From: Hippea sp. | GTDB lineage: Bacteria; Campylobacterota_A; Desulfurellia; Desulfurellales; Hippeaceae | DNA: 6,974 bases | NCBI GenBank assembly: GCA_015486705.1 | Contig: WFRG01000132.1 | Span: 1-6,974, forward strand | Direction of reading: 5' to 3' | Shown: piece after piece, positions 1 through 6,075 of the stretch | Layout of the letters: the number at the start of each line of letters is the position of its first letter | Numbering within the stretch: the stretch's first letter is position 1 | Notes under the pieces: model-generated | What the model was told of the DNA's origin: nothing | The model's input: only the letters and a program-made list of their open reading frames with translations | The model's database searches: none | Made by a program: the position numbers and the translations under genes

Positions 1-2194
1 TTATTCTATATTCGTGTATATCGTTTATTTTCTCAAGTTCATCTTTAACAGAATTATAAATCTTTTCTAAATTACTGCTTCCCTGCAAAGCAGGCGAAAA
101 CTTATTTTCAAAATATTCAATTAACTTAGAAGCGAGGTGAGGATATTTATCTAAAACAGATATTATAGATGCTTTCTTTATCTGGAAATTGACCTGCATC
201 AAATAATTGCCAATCATTCTAACAACGTCTATATATTTCCAGTTCATCACGCATTTGGTGGTTAGTTTATTGAGTCCATCATCCTCCATTACTCCATTCC
301 AAATTGCATAAAAATTTTCTTTTATGGTACTAAAAAGCAGGTTTTTATCTTTTAAATCAAGATGGGACGTATCTATTGAAAATCTCTGTATATAAAGTTT
401 GTCTACCCCTGCTTTTATTTGGGCGAAGTCCTCATAAAGAACGTTCAATCCCATATTGTTCAACTTTGGTAAAATCTCATAGAGAGCCAATTTGTTTAGA
501 GAATAAATGCTAAAAAACACATTTTCTCCTCTTTCATAAATATCCACCTGAAGCTCTTTTTTCTCAAAAACTTCTTCAAAGTTTTCTATATCGAATATGG
601 CCTCTTCCGGCGTAGTTTTGGAAATATACTCATCAGAAAAAGCAGATGCGTATTTGTTTGTGTAGTAAGATGCTTTGCCAGTACCGTATTTATCGATTAA
701 TGCCCTCCTAAAATTATCTTTCCAACTTGAAACAACTTCTTTTAATGCCTTCTCAAGTTTATCTATATCTATCTTTGGTCTTTTAACTTTACCCCCAAAA
801 ATTAGATAATAATGAATTCTTATAATCCTTGGGCTTTGCGTTATAACTTTATACTCAACATCTTCAGTTTTCAGTTCTTTCCTTAAATAATCCATATAAG
901 CATCCACGTTTTTTTGAGAGTAGTATTTAACCGGCAAAACAGCAACAAGATAAACACCGTGAACTAAATTTGTCTGTCTTGACAAAATCTTAATCCTTTC
1001 TTCTGTTTCGCAGGTTAAAAGCTCCTCCAGTAAAATCTTCAAATTTTCAGTATTTGTTATAAATAGGTCATCCTTTGGCAGGGTATTGAATATATCTATG
1101 AGATGCTTATACTCAAAGGAGTCTTCCACAACATTTTCTTCAAATAAGATTCTTTCCAATTTTGACTTCAAAAACGGAATATTAAAGGCTTGCTCTTTTA
1201 ATGCCTTAGGTGTAAACAAGCCTAAAATGATATGTCGTTTTATCATTCTCAACTCTTCATCAAACTCAGAAATTGATATATAATCCATTCTTCTTGCGTC
1301 GTACACGTTGCTCTTTGCATTGGTTTTATCTATAACCATAACATCGCCGGTTTTAATAGTTTCAAGCGCAGTTTCTGGGAGTTCTTTAATAGAAACCTTA
1401 TCATTAAACATAGACCTCTCGGTATTTTTCAAAATGCCTAAGCAACTGTTTTTATCCAATTGAATAAGTATATCGTCATCGGAGTATTCTAATGTGTATG
1501 TTCTCATACCCAAAAAGATAAAATTCTCATCCAAAAGCCACATTAAAAACTCTTTTATATCCTCAGTCTCTTTTTCGCTTATCTTTTTAAGATATATCGG
1601 GTCGTTTAGTTTTCTTGATATATCCTTTATCCTCTTCTGCATCATTTCAAAATCTTCTACTGCGAGCCTGCTTTCTTTAATGGAATTAGTAATATCATTT
1701 TTAAGCTTGTCCTTTTGCTTACCGCTTATGGCATCAAGCAAGAAATAAAGATACAACTCCTTGTTTCCCATTTCATGAGGAGATTCAATCTTTGTAATCT
1801 TTCCCTCATTATCTCTTTCAACAACAAACACGGGCTGGATGCTGAATTCTATATAAAACTCATTCAGATTATTAATAACAGACGTAATACTATCAACAAT
1901 AAAGGGGTTATTATCCGTCAAAAGTTTAATCTTTGTGTATTGTTTGCTATTAATCTCAACATCCTCTATTTTCATTTTCACATCTTCTTTTCTACTGCTG
2001 ATAAAATCTATACTTTCCTTTATTAAATCTTTGATTTTATCTACCGAAAATTTCTCTGAAAAACTTTCAACCTTTGAATACTTCAAAGAAGCCGAGATAA
2101 AAATGTCCACAAAACCATCGTCCAAACCTAACTGAGTAAGTTCTTTCTTTAACGTACTGATAATCTTAAAATAGTTATCCCTCTTTAACTCCAT
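1..2194 (-). CDS. gdh: NAD-specific glutamate dehydrogenase, large (about 180 kDa) class, N-terminal part
   Basis: The frame is open for 731 codons from ATG at 2194 and leaves the window at the left edge, so the C-terminus is missing. Enzymes of this family oxidise glutamate to 2-oxoglutarate and ammonia with NAD+ in the cytoplasm and are usually about 1600 residues long. Family-like stretches are DNNPFIVDSI near residue 94 followed by IQPVFVVERD near 119 (the first ACT-like regulatory part), FLMWLLDENFIFLG near 216, and a basic stretch ending in LGLFT near 324. The Rossmann and glutamate-binding core normally lies further C-terminal and is not in view, so catalytic residues cannot be checked. 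AGGAGGTT lies 6 bases before the ATG. The gene is last of the visible hisF-mog-gdh operon. I saw no frameshift in the part I translated. The family call rests on motif recognition; the length class is inferred. Confidence 0.88.
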   Translation of the reverse strand, partial: MELKRDNYFKIISTLKKELTQLGLDDGFVDIFISASLKYSKVESFSEKFSVDKIKDLIKESIDFISSRKEDVKMKIEDVEINSKQYTKIKLLTDNNPFIVDSITSVINNLNEFYIEFSIQPVFVVERDNEGKITKIESPHEMGNKELYLYFLLDAISGKQKDKLKNDITNSIKESRLAVEDFEMMQKRIKDISRKLNDPIYLKKISEKETEDIKEFLMWLLDENFIFLGMRTYTLEYSDDDILIQLDKNSCLGILKNTERSMFNDKVSIKELPETALETIKTGDVMVIDKTNAKSNVYDARRMDYISISEFDEELRMIKRHIILGLFTPKALKEQAFNIPFLKSKLERILFEENVVEDSFEYKHLIDIFNTLPKDDLFITNTENLKILLEELLTCETEERIKILSRQTNLVHGVYLVAVLPVKYYSQKNVDAYMDYLRKELKTEDVEYKVITQSPRIIRIHYYLIFGGKVKRPKIDIDKLEKALKEVVSSWKDNFRRALIDKYGTGKASYYTNKYASAFSDEYISKTTPEEAIFDIENFEEVFEKKELQVDIYERGENVFFSIYSLNKLALYEILPKLNNMGLNVLYEDFAQIKAGVDKLYIQRFSIDTSHLDLKDKNLLFSTIKENFYAIWNGVMEDDGLNKLTTKCVMNWKYIDVVRMIGNYLMQVNFQIKKASIISVLDKYPHLASKLIEYFENKFSPALQGSSNLEKIYNSVKDELEKINDIHEYRI

Positions 2195-2200
2195 AATCTA

Positions 2201-2208
2201 AACCTCCT
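2201..2208 (-). promoter_or_regulatory. Shine-Dalgarno site of the glutamate dehydrogenase gene
   Basis: The minus strand reads AGGAGGTT, a near-perfect anti-16S match, 6 bases before the ATG at 2194. It lies immediately after the mog stop codon (2209-2211), so ribosomes finishing mog release beside it. It fixes the gdh start. Confidence 0.8.
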
Positions 2209-2700
2209 TTATTCGCCACAGGGCGAATTATCTCCTTTTAATTTATCAATAGCGTGTGGCAAAACATCAACAATATACCCTAAGCATTCATCCACGGCCT
2301 TTGGTGAACCTGGTAGGTTAATAATAAGTTTCCCATTTTTAACTCCTGCTACCATTCTCGACAACATCGCTCTCTTTGTTTTTGTCAAAGAAAAATACAG
2401 AATAGCTTGAGGTATAAACGGCACCTCATAGTCTAAAGTCTCTTTTGTGGCATCTGGAGTAACATCTCTTGGGTGAAGTCCAGTTCCACCGCTCGTTAAG
2501 ATTACGTCAACATCACTATTTACATATTTCATGAGTTTTTCTTTTATTAAATCTTTCTCATCAGGTATCACATCATACAACACAAGCTTGCTATCAATTC
2601 CTTTTAAAATCTTATCGACTACCGGTTTAACCTTATCTTGTTCGGGATTCTTAGACCTTGAATCGCTCATAACAATGAGGGCGAATTTATAACCTGACAC
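2209..2700 (-). CDS. mog: MoaB/Mog-family molybdopterin adenylyltransferase
   Basis: This is a 163-residue cytoplasmic protein, the usual size for the family. Family members adenylylate molybdopterin ahead of molybdate insertion in molybdenum-cofactor synthesis (tungsten in some organisms). Diagnostic stretches are SDSRS near residue 12, [17 protein letters not shown] at 69-85, which forms the substrate-binding loop with acidic residues D79 and D83, and [12 protein letters not shown] at 127-138. The start is GTG at 2700: an in-frame TAA (2701-2703) directly precedes it and the next ATG would cut into the first strand. The minus strand reads GAGAGGTG three bases before the GTG. The first 14 bases overlap the end of hisF, which suggests translational coupling. 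MogA (adenylyltransferase) and MoaB paralogues are hard to separate by eye, so the symbol is tentative while the family is secure. Confidence 0.88.
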   Translation of the reverse strand: MSGYKFALIVMSDSRSKNPEQDKVKPVVDKILKGIDSKLVLYDVIPDEKDLIKEKLMKYVNSDVDVILTSGGTGLHPRDVTPDATKETLDYEVPFIPQAILYFSLTKTKRAMLSRMVAGVKNGKLIINLPGSPKAVDECLGYIVDVLPHAIDKLKGDNSPCGE

Positions 2701-3442
2701 TTACACCTCTCTCTTTCAACGATTTTTTAACATCATAAACACTGTAAACGCCAAAATGGAATACACTTGCTGCCAACGCAGCCTCAGCCTGTGTCTTCTC
2801 AAACACCTCTTGAAAGTGCTCCAATTTTCCTGCACCGCCGCTTGCTATCACCGGTATATCAACAGCTTCACTCACAAGCGCAGTAAGTTCTATATCGTAG
2901 CCATCCTTCGTACCATCAGCATCCATACTTGTTAACAGTATTTCCCCAGCCCCACGCTGTTGAACTTCAACTGCCCATTTAATAGCATCAATACCGGTAG
3001 GTTCTCTACCACCTTTTACAAATACCTCAAAACCTCTATCGGTTTTTTTCGCATCTATAGCAATAATTATACACTGACTGCCAAATATTTTACTTGCTTC
3101 GTTTATTAAATCAGGATTCCCTACAGCGGCTGAATTTATCGACACTTTATCTGCACCCGCTTTAAGCAAATTTCTTATATCCTCTATGCTTCTCACACCT
3201 CCACCAACCGTCAAAGGCATAAATACCCTCTCAGCGGTTTTCCTAACCACATCTAAAATGGTTTTCCTCTGTTCATAACTCGCCGTTATATCTAAAAACA
3301 CCAACTCATCTGCACCTTGATTATCGTAAACAATAGCCTGTTCTACAGGGTCTCCAGCATCTATTAGCCTAACAAAATTAACACCTTTAACAACTCTTCC
3401 TTTATCTACATCCAAGCAGGGTATAATCCTCTTCGCTAACAT
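2687..3442 (-). CDS. hisF: Imidazole glycerol phosphate synthase, cyclase subunit HisF
   Basis: HisF is the (beta/alpha)8-barrel half of the HisF-HisH complex. It uses ammonia made by the HisH glutaminase to turn PRFAR into imidazole glycerol phosphate and AICAR, linking histidine and purine synthesis. The 251-residue length is typical. The sequence opens [20 protein letters not shown], with catalytic D11 and the second catalytic aspartate D130 in IAIDAKK. The ammonia-channel gate residues R5, E46, K99 and E167 are all in their usual positions. Phosphate-binding loops are visible as VGGGVRS at 79-85 and [10 protein letters not shown] at 200-209. ATG at 3442 follows GAGGGGG about 7 bases upstream. 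Neither hisH nor any other his gene is in the window, so HisF's partner must be encoded elsewhere. It is the first gene of the operon. Confidence 0.97.
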   Translation of the reverse strand: MLAKRIIPCLDVDKGRVVKGVNFVRLIDAGDPVEQAIVYDNQGADELVFLDITASYEQRKTILDVVRKTAERVFMPLTVGGGVRSIEDIRNLLKAGADKVSINSAAVGNPDLINEASKIFGSQCIIIAIDAKKTDRGFEVFVKGGREPTGIDAIKWAVEVQQRGAGEILLTSMDADGTKDGYDIELTALVSEAVDIPVIASGGAGKLEHFQEVFEKTQAEAALAASVFHFGVYSVYDVKKSLKERGVSVRL

Positions 3443-3480
3443 TAAAAAGCCCCCTCAGTTAGATGATTAAACTAAAGTAG

Positions 3481-3509
3481 ATTATAATCTTTAAAAATAT
3501 TTAGTTCAA
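3481..3509 (-). promoter_or_regulatory. Sigma70-type promoter of the hisF-mog-gdh operon
   Basis: Read on the minus strand, a -35 TTGAAC (3509-3504, 4 of 6 to consensus) is followed after exactly 17 bases by a perfect -10 TATAAT (3486-3481). Transcription would start near 3474, leaving a leader of about 30 bases before hisF. I saw no attenuator or leader peptide in that short leader, so classical histidine attenuation is unlikely here. Confidence 0.65.
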
Positions 3510-3537
3510 GTTTTTGAAAACGAAAATTAAATAAATG

Positions 3538-3548
3538 CCACTCAGTGG
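3538..3548 (-). terminator. Weak terminator-like hairpin after the thioesterase gene
   Basis: On the minus strand CCAC-TGA-GTGG forms a short 4-bp stem followed by the T-rich run CATTTATTTAATTTT. It lies about 50 bases past the thioesterase stop and just upstream of the hisF promoter, where a terminator would be expected. The stem is short, so the call is weak. Confidence 0.3.
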
Positions 3549-3565
3549 GTGCTCATAGATGGTTT

Positions 3566-3595
3566 GCATAAAAATTGCGTATTTAATAAGGCAAA
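3566..3595 (+). repeat. Left copy of an imperfect inverted repeat around the thioesterase gene
   Basis: GCATAAAAA, 15 bases, then GGCAAA on the plus strand. The same two words, 17 bases apart, occur on the minus strand at 4224-4193. The words match exactly (9 and 6 bases) but the bases between them do not align well. In AT-rich DNA chance is possible. Confidence 0.3.
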
Positions 3596-3598
3596 ACT

Positions 3599-4009
3599 TT
3601 ATGTTTTTTCTATTTTACTAATGGTGCCTTGAGCTACAGCAACTAGTACCTCTTTTTTGTCTCTGACAACAAACACTTTACACTCACACACGGCTTGCCT
3701 TTTACCTGACGATAAGACAGTAGAACGTGCTATTAGTTTATCACCAATAGCTGGGCGAACATAATTTATTTTGTATTCCGCTGTGACACCATCCCCAAAT
3801 ATAGAACCGCCAGCAAATGTCATACAGTTGTCAGCGAGATAACTAATAACACCACCATGAACGAACCCATGTTGTTGCTTTAGCTCATCTTTAATCAACA
3901 ACGAAATTTCAGCTGAACCAACTTCAAAATATGTTAATTCTGCGCCCAATAATTTACTAAACGGCTGAGAATCCAAAATTTTTTTACCGACCTCAAGTAT
4001 ACTAGCCAT
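3599..4009 (-). CDS. PaaI-type hotdog-fold thioesterase
   Basis: This is a 136-residue single-domain hotdog protein, the usual size for PaaI-like acyl-CoA thioesterases, which act in the cytoplasm as dimers or tetramers. The signature HGFVHGGVISYLAD lies at residues 47-60; it carries the HGG turn on the central helix and the putative catalytic D60. The later strands EYKINYVRPAIGDKL (78-92) and AVCECKVFVV (106-115) follow the family pattern. The substrate cannot be read from sequence, and no phenylacetate genes are nearby. I chose ATG at 4009, which has GGGGGG 8 bases upstream. A 14-residue N-terminal extension from ATG at 4051 is possible but has no ribosome site and no family match. The gene stands alone between non-coding spacers of 156 and 261 bases. 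All 13 Gly codons avoid GGA and two of four Arg codons are CGN, a slight departure from hisF that is not conclusive. Confidence 0.87.
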   Translation of the reverse strand: MASILEVGKKILDSQPFSKLLGAELTYFEVGSAEISLLIKDELKQQHGFVHGGVISYLADNCMTFAGGSIFGDGVTAEYKINYVRPAIGDKLIARSTVLSSGKRQAVCECKVFVVRDKKEVLVAVAQGTISKIEKT

Positions 4010-4017
4010 AATGAGAA

Positions 4018-4023
4018 CCCCCC
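4018..4023 (-). promoter_or_regulatory. Ribosome-binding site that decides the thioesterase start
   Basis: A run of six G on the minus strand lies 8 bases before the ATG at 4009. No purine-rich site precedes the alternative ATG at 4051, where the upstream sequence is T- and A-rich. This supports the shorter protein. Confidence 0.55.
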
Positions 4024-4056
4024 ATAATACTCTTAAAGATCTAGATTGCATTTTTT

Positions 4057-4085
4057 ACAATAACAACAGATCAACTACCGCACAA
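4057..4085 (-). promoter_or_regulatory. Possible promoter of the thioesterase gene
   Basis: The minus strand has TTGTGC (4085-4080), a 17-base spacer and TATTGT (4062-4057). Matches are only 3 of 6 and 4 of 6. Transcription would begin near 4050, which suits the start at 4009 but leaves almost no leader for the one at 4051. In AT-rich DNA such matches are common, so this is tentative. Confidence 0.25.
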
Positions 4086-4192
4086 TAAAAATATCTGAGC
4101 TATAGGCTTCGTTTTTGTAAATTTTAGCCCACTTATTATTCATTTCTTACAAAGCAAATTTATGCATTCAAGTTTAGTATAACCCAACGTTC

Positions 4193-4224
4193 TTTGCCGA
4201 TAAGATATTTATCGGTTTTTATGC
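4193..4224 (-). repeat. Right copy of an imperfect inverted repeat around the thioesterase gene
   Basis: On the minus strand GCATAAAAA is followed after 17 bases by GGCAAA, mirroring 3566-3595. The gap between the two words here is mostly the 7-bp hairpin at 4197-4215. Confidence 0.3.
4197..4220 (+). terminator. Plus-strand hairpin with T run
   Basis: CCGATAA-gatat-TTATCGG forms a perfect 7-bp stem with a 5-base loop, followed directly by TTTTT on the plus strand. This is the shape of a rho-independent terminator, but no plus-strand gene lies upstream in the window. It might stop antisense transcription heading into the chemoreceptor gene, or it may be part of another structure. On the minus strand the stem is preceded by A's and is not followed by T's. 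Confidence 0.4.
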
Positions 4225-4234
4225 GTTATATAAA

Positions 4235-4260
4235 GCATCGTAGCTTTGCTACGTCAATGC
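4235..4260 (-). terminator. Terminator of the chemoreceptor gene
   Basis: On the minus strand GCAT-tga-CGTAGC-aaa-GCTACG-ATGC folds into a 10-bp stem with a 3-base bulge, followed by TTTATAT. It begins 10 bases past the chemoreceptor stop codon, the expected place for a rho-independent terminator. The T tract is interrupted, so its efficiency is uncertain. Confidence 0.55.
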
Positions 4261-4270
4261 AGTCAGCTGT

Positions 4271-5920
4271 TTAAGGAACCATTCCTAATCTCAATGCTCC
4301 CCAGTGTTTGCCTTCTATGTAAATAGGAACTGATATATCATACATAGCTTCGCCCGTATCTCTCGTATATGTTTGTATGAGTATTGACTCGGTATTCTTT
4401 GCGTCTGCAAGACCAATGGGGTCATCGAATATCCTCATAGAGCGATTACCAACAAGGTCCTTTTCATAATCTCCTGTCAGAGGTTTGTCGTATATAGTAT
4501 TGTTAACCGGCAAATAATCATTCTCATCCACAAGAACAACAACCTTAAACTTAGGGTTCATCGATAAAACCTTATCTTCTATGGGTTGTATGTATTTCTT
4601 CATAAAGTCTGTAAATCTTGTTTTATATTTCTGAGGATTGGTGTTTGGAACTGGCACATAGTTTCTATCCCATATATCGGCACTTGTTATCTCTCCTCTT
4701 TTTATGGCGTCCTCTATTGTTGTTTCTATCTCCTTCTTTGTGTCGCGCAAGATTTTGTAAACATCCTCAATAGGTGTTTTGGCTTTTATCTCTTTTGTGA
4801 TAGAAAACGCTATGTCGGTTATTTCCTTCAAATCAACTGATTGGGATACGATATCATTTAACTTGTTAATTACATCTTTTGTAGATTGAGTTACGTTTGC
4901 TACTGTTTGGCTAATTTCCTCTATAGAAGCTGATTGCTGTTCTACAGCTGCTGTTATATTACTTAGCATTTGAGAGGCTTTATCTATCTCATCTTTTACA
5001 TTTGCAAATGTTTCTCTTATTGTTACCGCACCTTCCCCACTTTTTTCTATCTTTTCTGCTATTTCCAAGTTTTGTGTTATGAGTTTAGAGACGTTATCAC
5101 TGATTGTATCTGTCATTTTATTGATTTCAGATGCATGAGATTGCGTTTTTTCTGCTAACTTTCTTACCTCATCTGCAACTACGGCAAATCCACGTCCTGC
5201 TTCCCCTGCTCGTGCAGCTTCGATTGCAGCGTTCAAAGCAAGCAAACTTGTCTGGTCAGCTATATCGTTTATCACATCAACAACACCGGTTATACTGTTA
5301 AGATTAGAATTAAGTTCATCTATTAAATCCTTGCCCTCTTTAACTATTTGAACGTTTTGCTCTATGTTTTTGCCAACTTCAGTTATTATTTCAAGGGCAT
5401 CATTACTTGCCTTGTCAACATCATTCATAAAACTACTAAATTCTTCAACGCTGTTTGATATATCATTTATAGCCCTTGTGGAGTCGCTTATAGTTTCATT
5501 TACAGCTTCAATGTTCCCTGCATTTTCATTTATTTCTTTTATAGCGTTTTTTAGTTCAAAGTTAAACCTTGCATTTAGCACACTTGCATTGCCTGCCGCC
5601 ACTATGAGCCTGCCGAATATTTCATTGAGTATTCCCTGAAACCTTTTCATGAACATTTCTAAAGATGGGATAATAGGGGCTTTAATCTCTTTGATTAAGT
5701 CGATTCTTTCTGCCGAGATTAAATTATTAAGCTCTTTGTTGATTTTTCTTACTCCTTTGACTAATACGATATAGTAATAAGCAAAATTGCTACCTGCAAA
5801 AAGTATGGAGCCTACCACAAAGAAGCTAAAAAGACCGCCAACATACAAATGCCATGCAACTCCTCCTAAAAAGAATAGTAAAAACGTTATTCCTGTGAAG
5901 AGAAAAAGCTTAGATACCAT
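4271..5920 (-). CDS. Methyl-accepting chemotaxis protein with C-terminal cytoplasmic sensory domain
   Basis: This is a 549-residue chemoreceptor that would signal through CheW and CheA to the motor. Two hydrophobic helices (about 4-26 and 29-54) are joined by only a few residues, so there is essentially no periplasmic ligand domain. I see no clear HAMP domain. A long coiled coil follows, with the conserved signalling tip from [20 protein letters not shown] (219-238) through [16 protein letters not shown] to about 257. After the returning helix, residues about 397-549 form a separate domain with [47 protein letters not shown] and a [10 protein letters not shown] ending. This resembles the C-terminal Cache/PAS-like domain found in a subset of proteobacterial receptors. 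Cytoplasmic sensing is therefore inferred; the ligand is unknown. No CheR-tethering pentapeptide ends the protein. ATG at 5920 follows AGGGAGGG. The gene has its own promoter and terminator. Confidence 0.95.
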   Translation of the reverse strand: MVSKLFLFTGITFLLFFLGGVAWHLYVGGLFSFFVVGSILFAGSNFAYYYIVLVKGVRKINKELNNLISAERIDLIKEIKAPIIPSLEMFMKRFQGILNEIFGRLIVAAGNASVLNARFNFELKNAIKEINENAGNIEAVNETISDSTRAINDISNSVEEFSSFMNDVDKASNDALEIITEVGKNIEQNVQIVKEGKDLIDELNSNLNSITGVVDVINDIADQTSLLALNAAIEAARAGEAGRGFAVVADEVRKLAEKTQSHASEINKMTDTISDNVSKLITQNLEIAEKIEKSGEGAVTIRETFANVKDEIDKASQMLSNITAAVEQQSASIEEISQTVANVTQSTKDVINKLNDIVSQSVDLKEITDIAFSITKEIKAKTPIEDVYKILRDTKKEIETTIEDAIKRGEITSADIWDRNYVPVPNTNPQKYKTRFTDFMKKYIQPIEDKVLSMNPKFKVVVLVDENDYLPVNNTIYDKPLTGDYEKDLVGNRSMRIFDDPIGLADAKNTESILIQTYTRDTGEAMYDISVPIYIEGKHWGALRLGMVP

Positions 5921-5997
5921 AAACCCTCCCTTTACTTGTTCAAATCTATCTAGTTTTTTAATTTAAATACTTTTCTCATTATCATATCAACTTTCTG

Positions 5998-6026
5998 ATT
6001 CTAAAATATATAACAGTTGTTGTCAA
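5998..6026 (-). promoter_or_regulatory. Strong sigma70-type promoter of the chemoreceptor gene
   Basis: The minus strand carries a perfect -35 TTGACA (6026-6021), a 17-base spacer and -10 TAGAAT (6003-5998, 5 of 6). The start would fall near 5991, giving a leader of about 70 bases. No sigma28 (GCCGATAA) or sigma54 pattern was seen here, so the receptor looks constitutively expressed rather than flagellar-regulated. Confidence 0.7.
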
Positions 6027-6028
6027 AA

Positions 6029-6034
6029 TATAGT
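6029..6034 (+). promoter_or_regulatory. Possible -10 box of the helicase gene
   Basis: TATAGT (5 of 6 to consensus) lies on the plus strand and would place a start near 6041, about 35 bases before the helicase ATG. No recognisable -35 sits at the right spacing. A competing reading is TTGACT (6040-6045), 16 bases, TACCAT (6062-6067), which would give a nearly leaderless mRNA. Both are weak. Confidence 0.25.
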
Positions 6035-6075
6035 TTTCGTTGACTTCTCGCAAAATTTAGTTACCATGAGAATTT

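Larger units (their letters stand above)
4010..4270. other. Non-coding spacer with two hairpins
   Basis: These 261 bases between the thioesterase and the chemoreceptor contain no convincing gene on either strand. The right half holds two hairpins of opposite polarity (4197-4220 and 4235-4260) and an outer inverted repeat. The left half (about 4086-4177) shows nothing I can name. Confidence 0.6.

Noticed and set aside
1086..2135. Several open frames of 60-100 codons on the plus strand
   Set aside because: They lie opposite the large glutamate dehydrogenase gene, which has family-like sequence throughout; these are hydrophobic or low-complexity shadows without ribosome sites.
3443..3480. Histidine leader peptide or riboswitch ahead of hisF
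   Set aside because: The predicted leader is only about 30 bases long, with no His-codon run and no alternative hairpins.
4010..4051. N-terminal 14-residue extension of the thioesterase
   Set aside because: No ribosome site precedes ATG 4051, and a G-rich site is correctly spaced before ATG 4009.
4197..4260. CRISPR or tandem repeat array
   Set aside because: The two hairpins differ in sequence and there are no regularly spaced direct repeats anywhere in the window.
4586..5639. Plus-strand open frames opposite the chemoreceptor
   Set aside because: They mirror the chemoreceptor coding strand, have no family resemblance and lack start signals.
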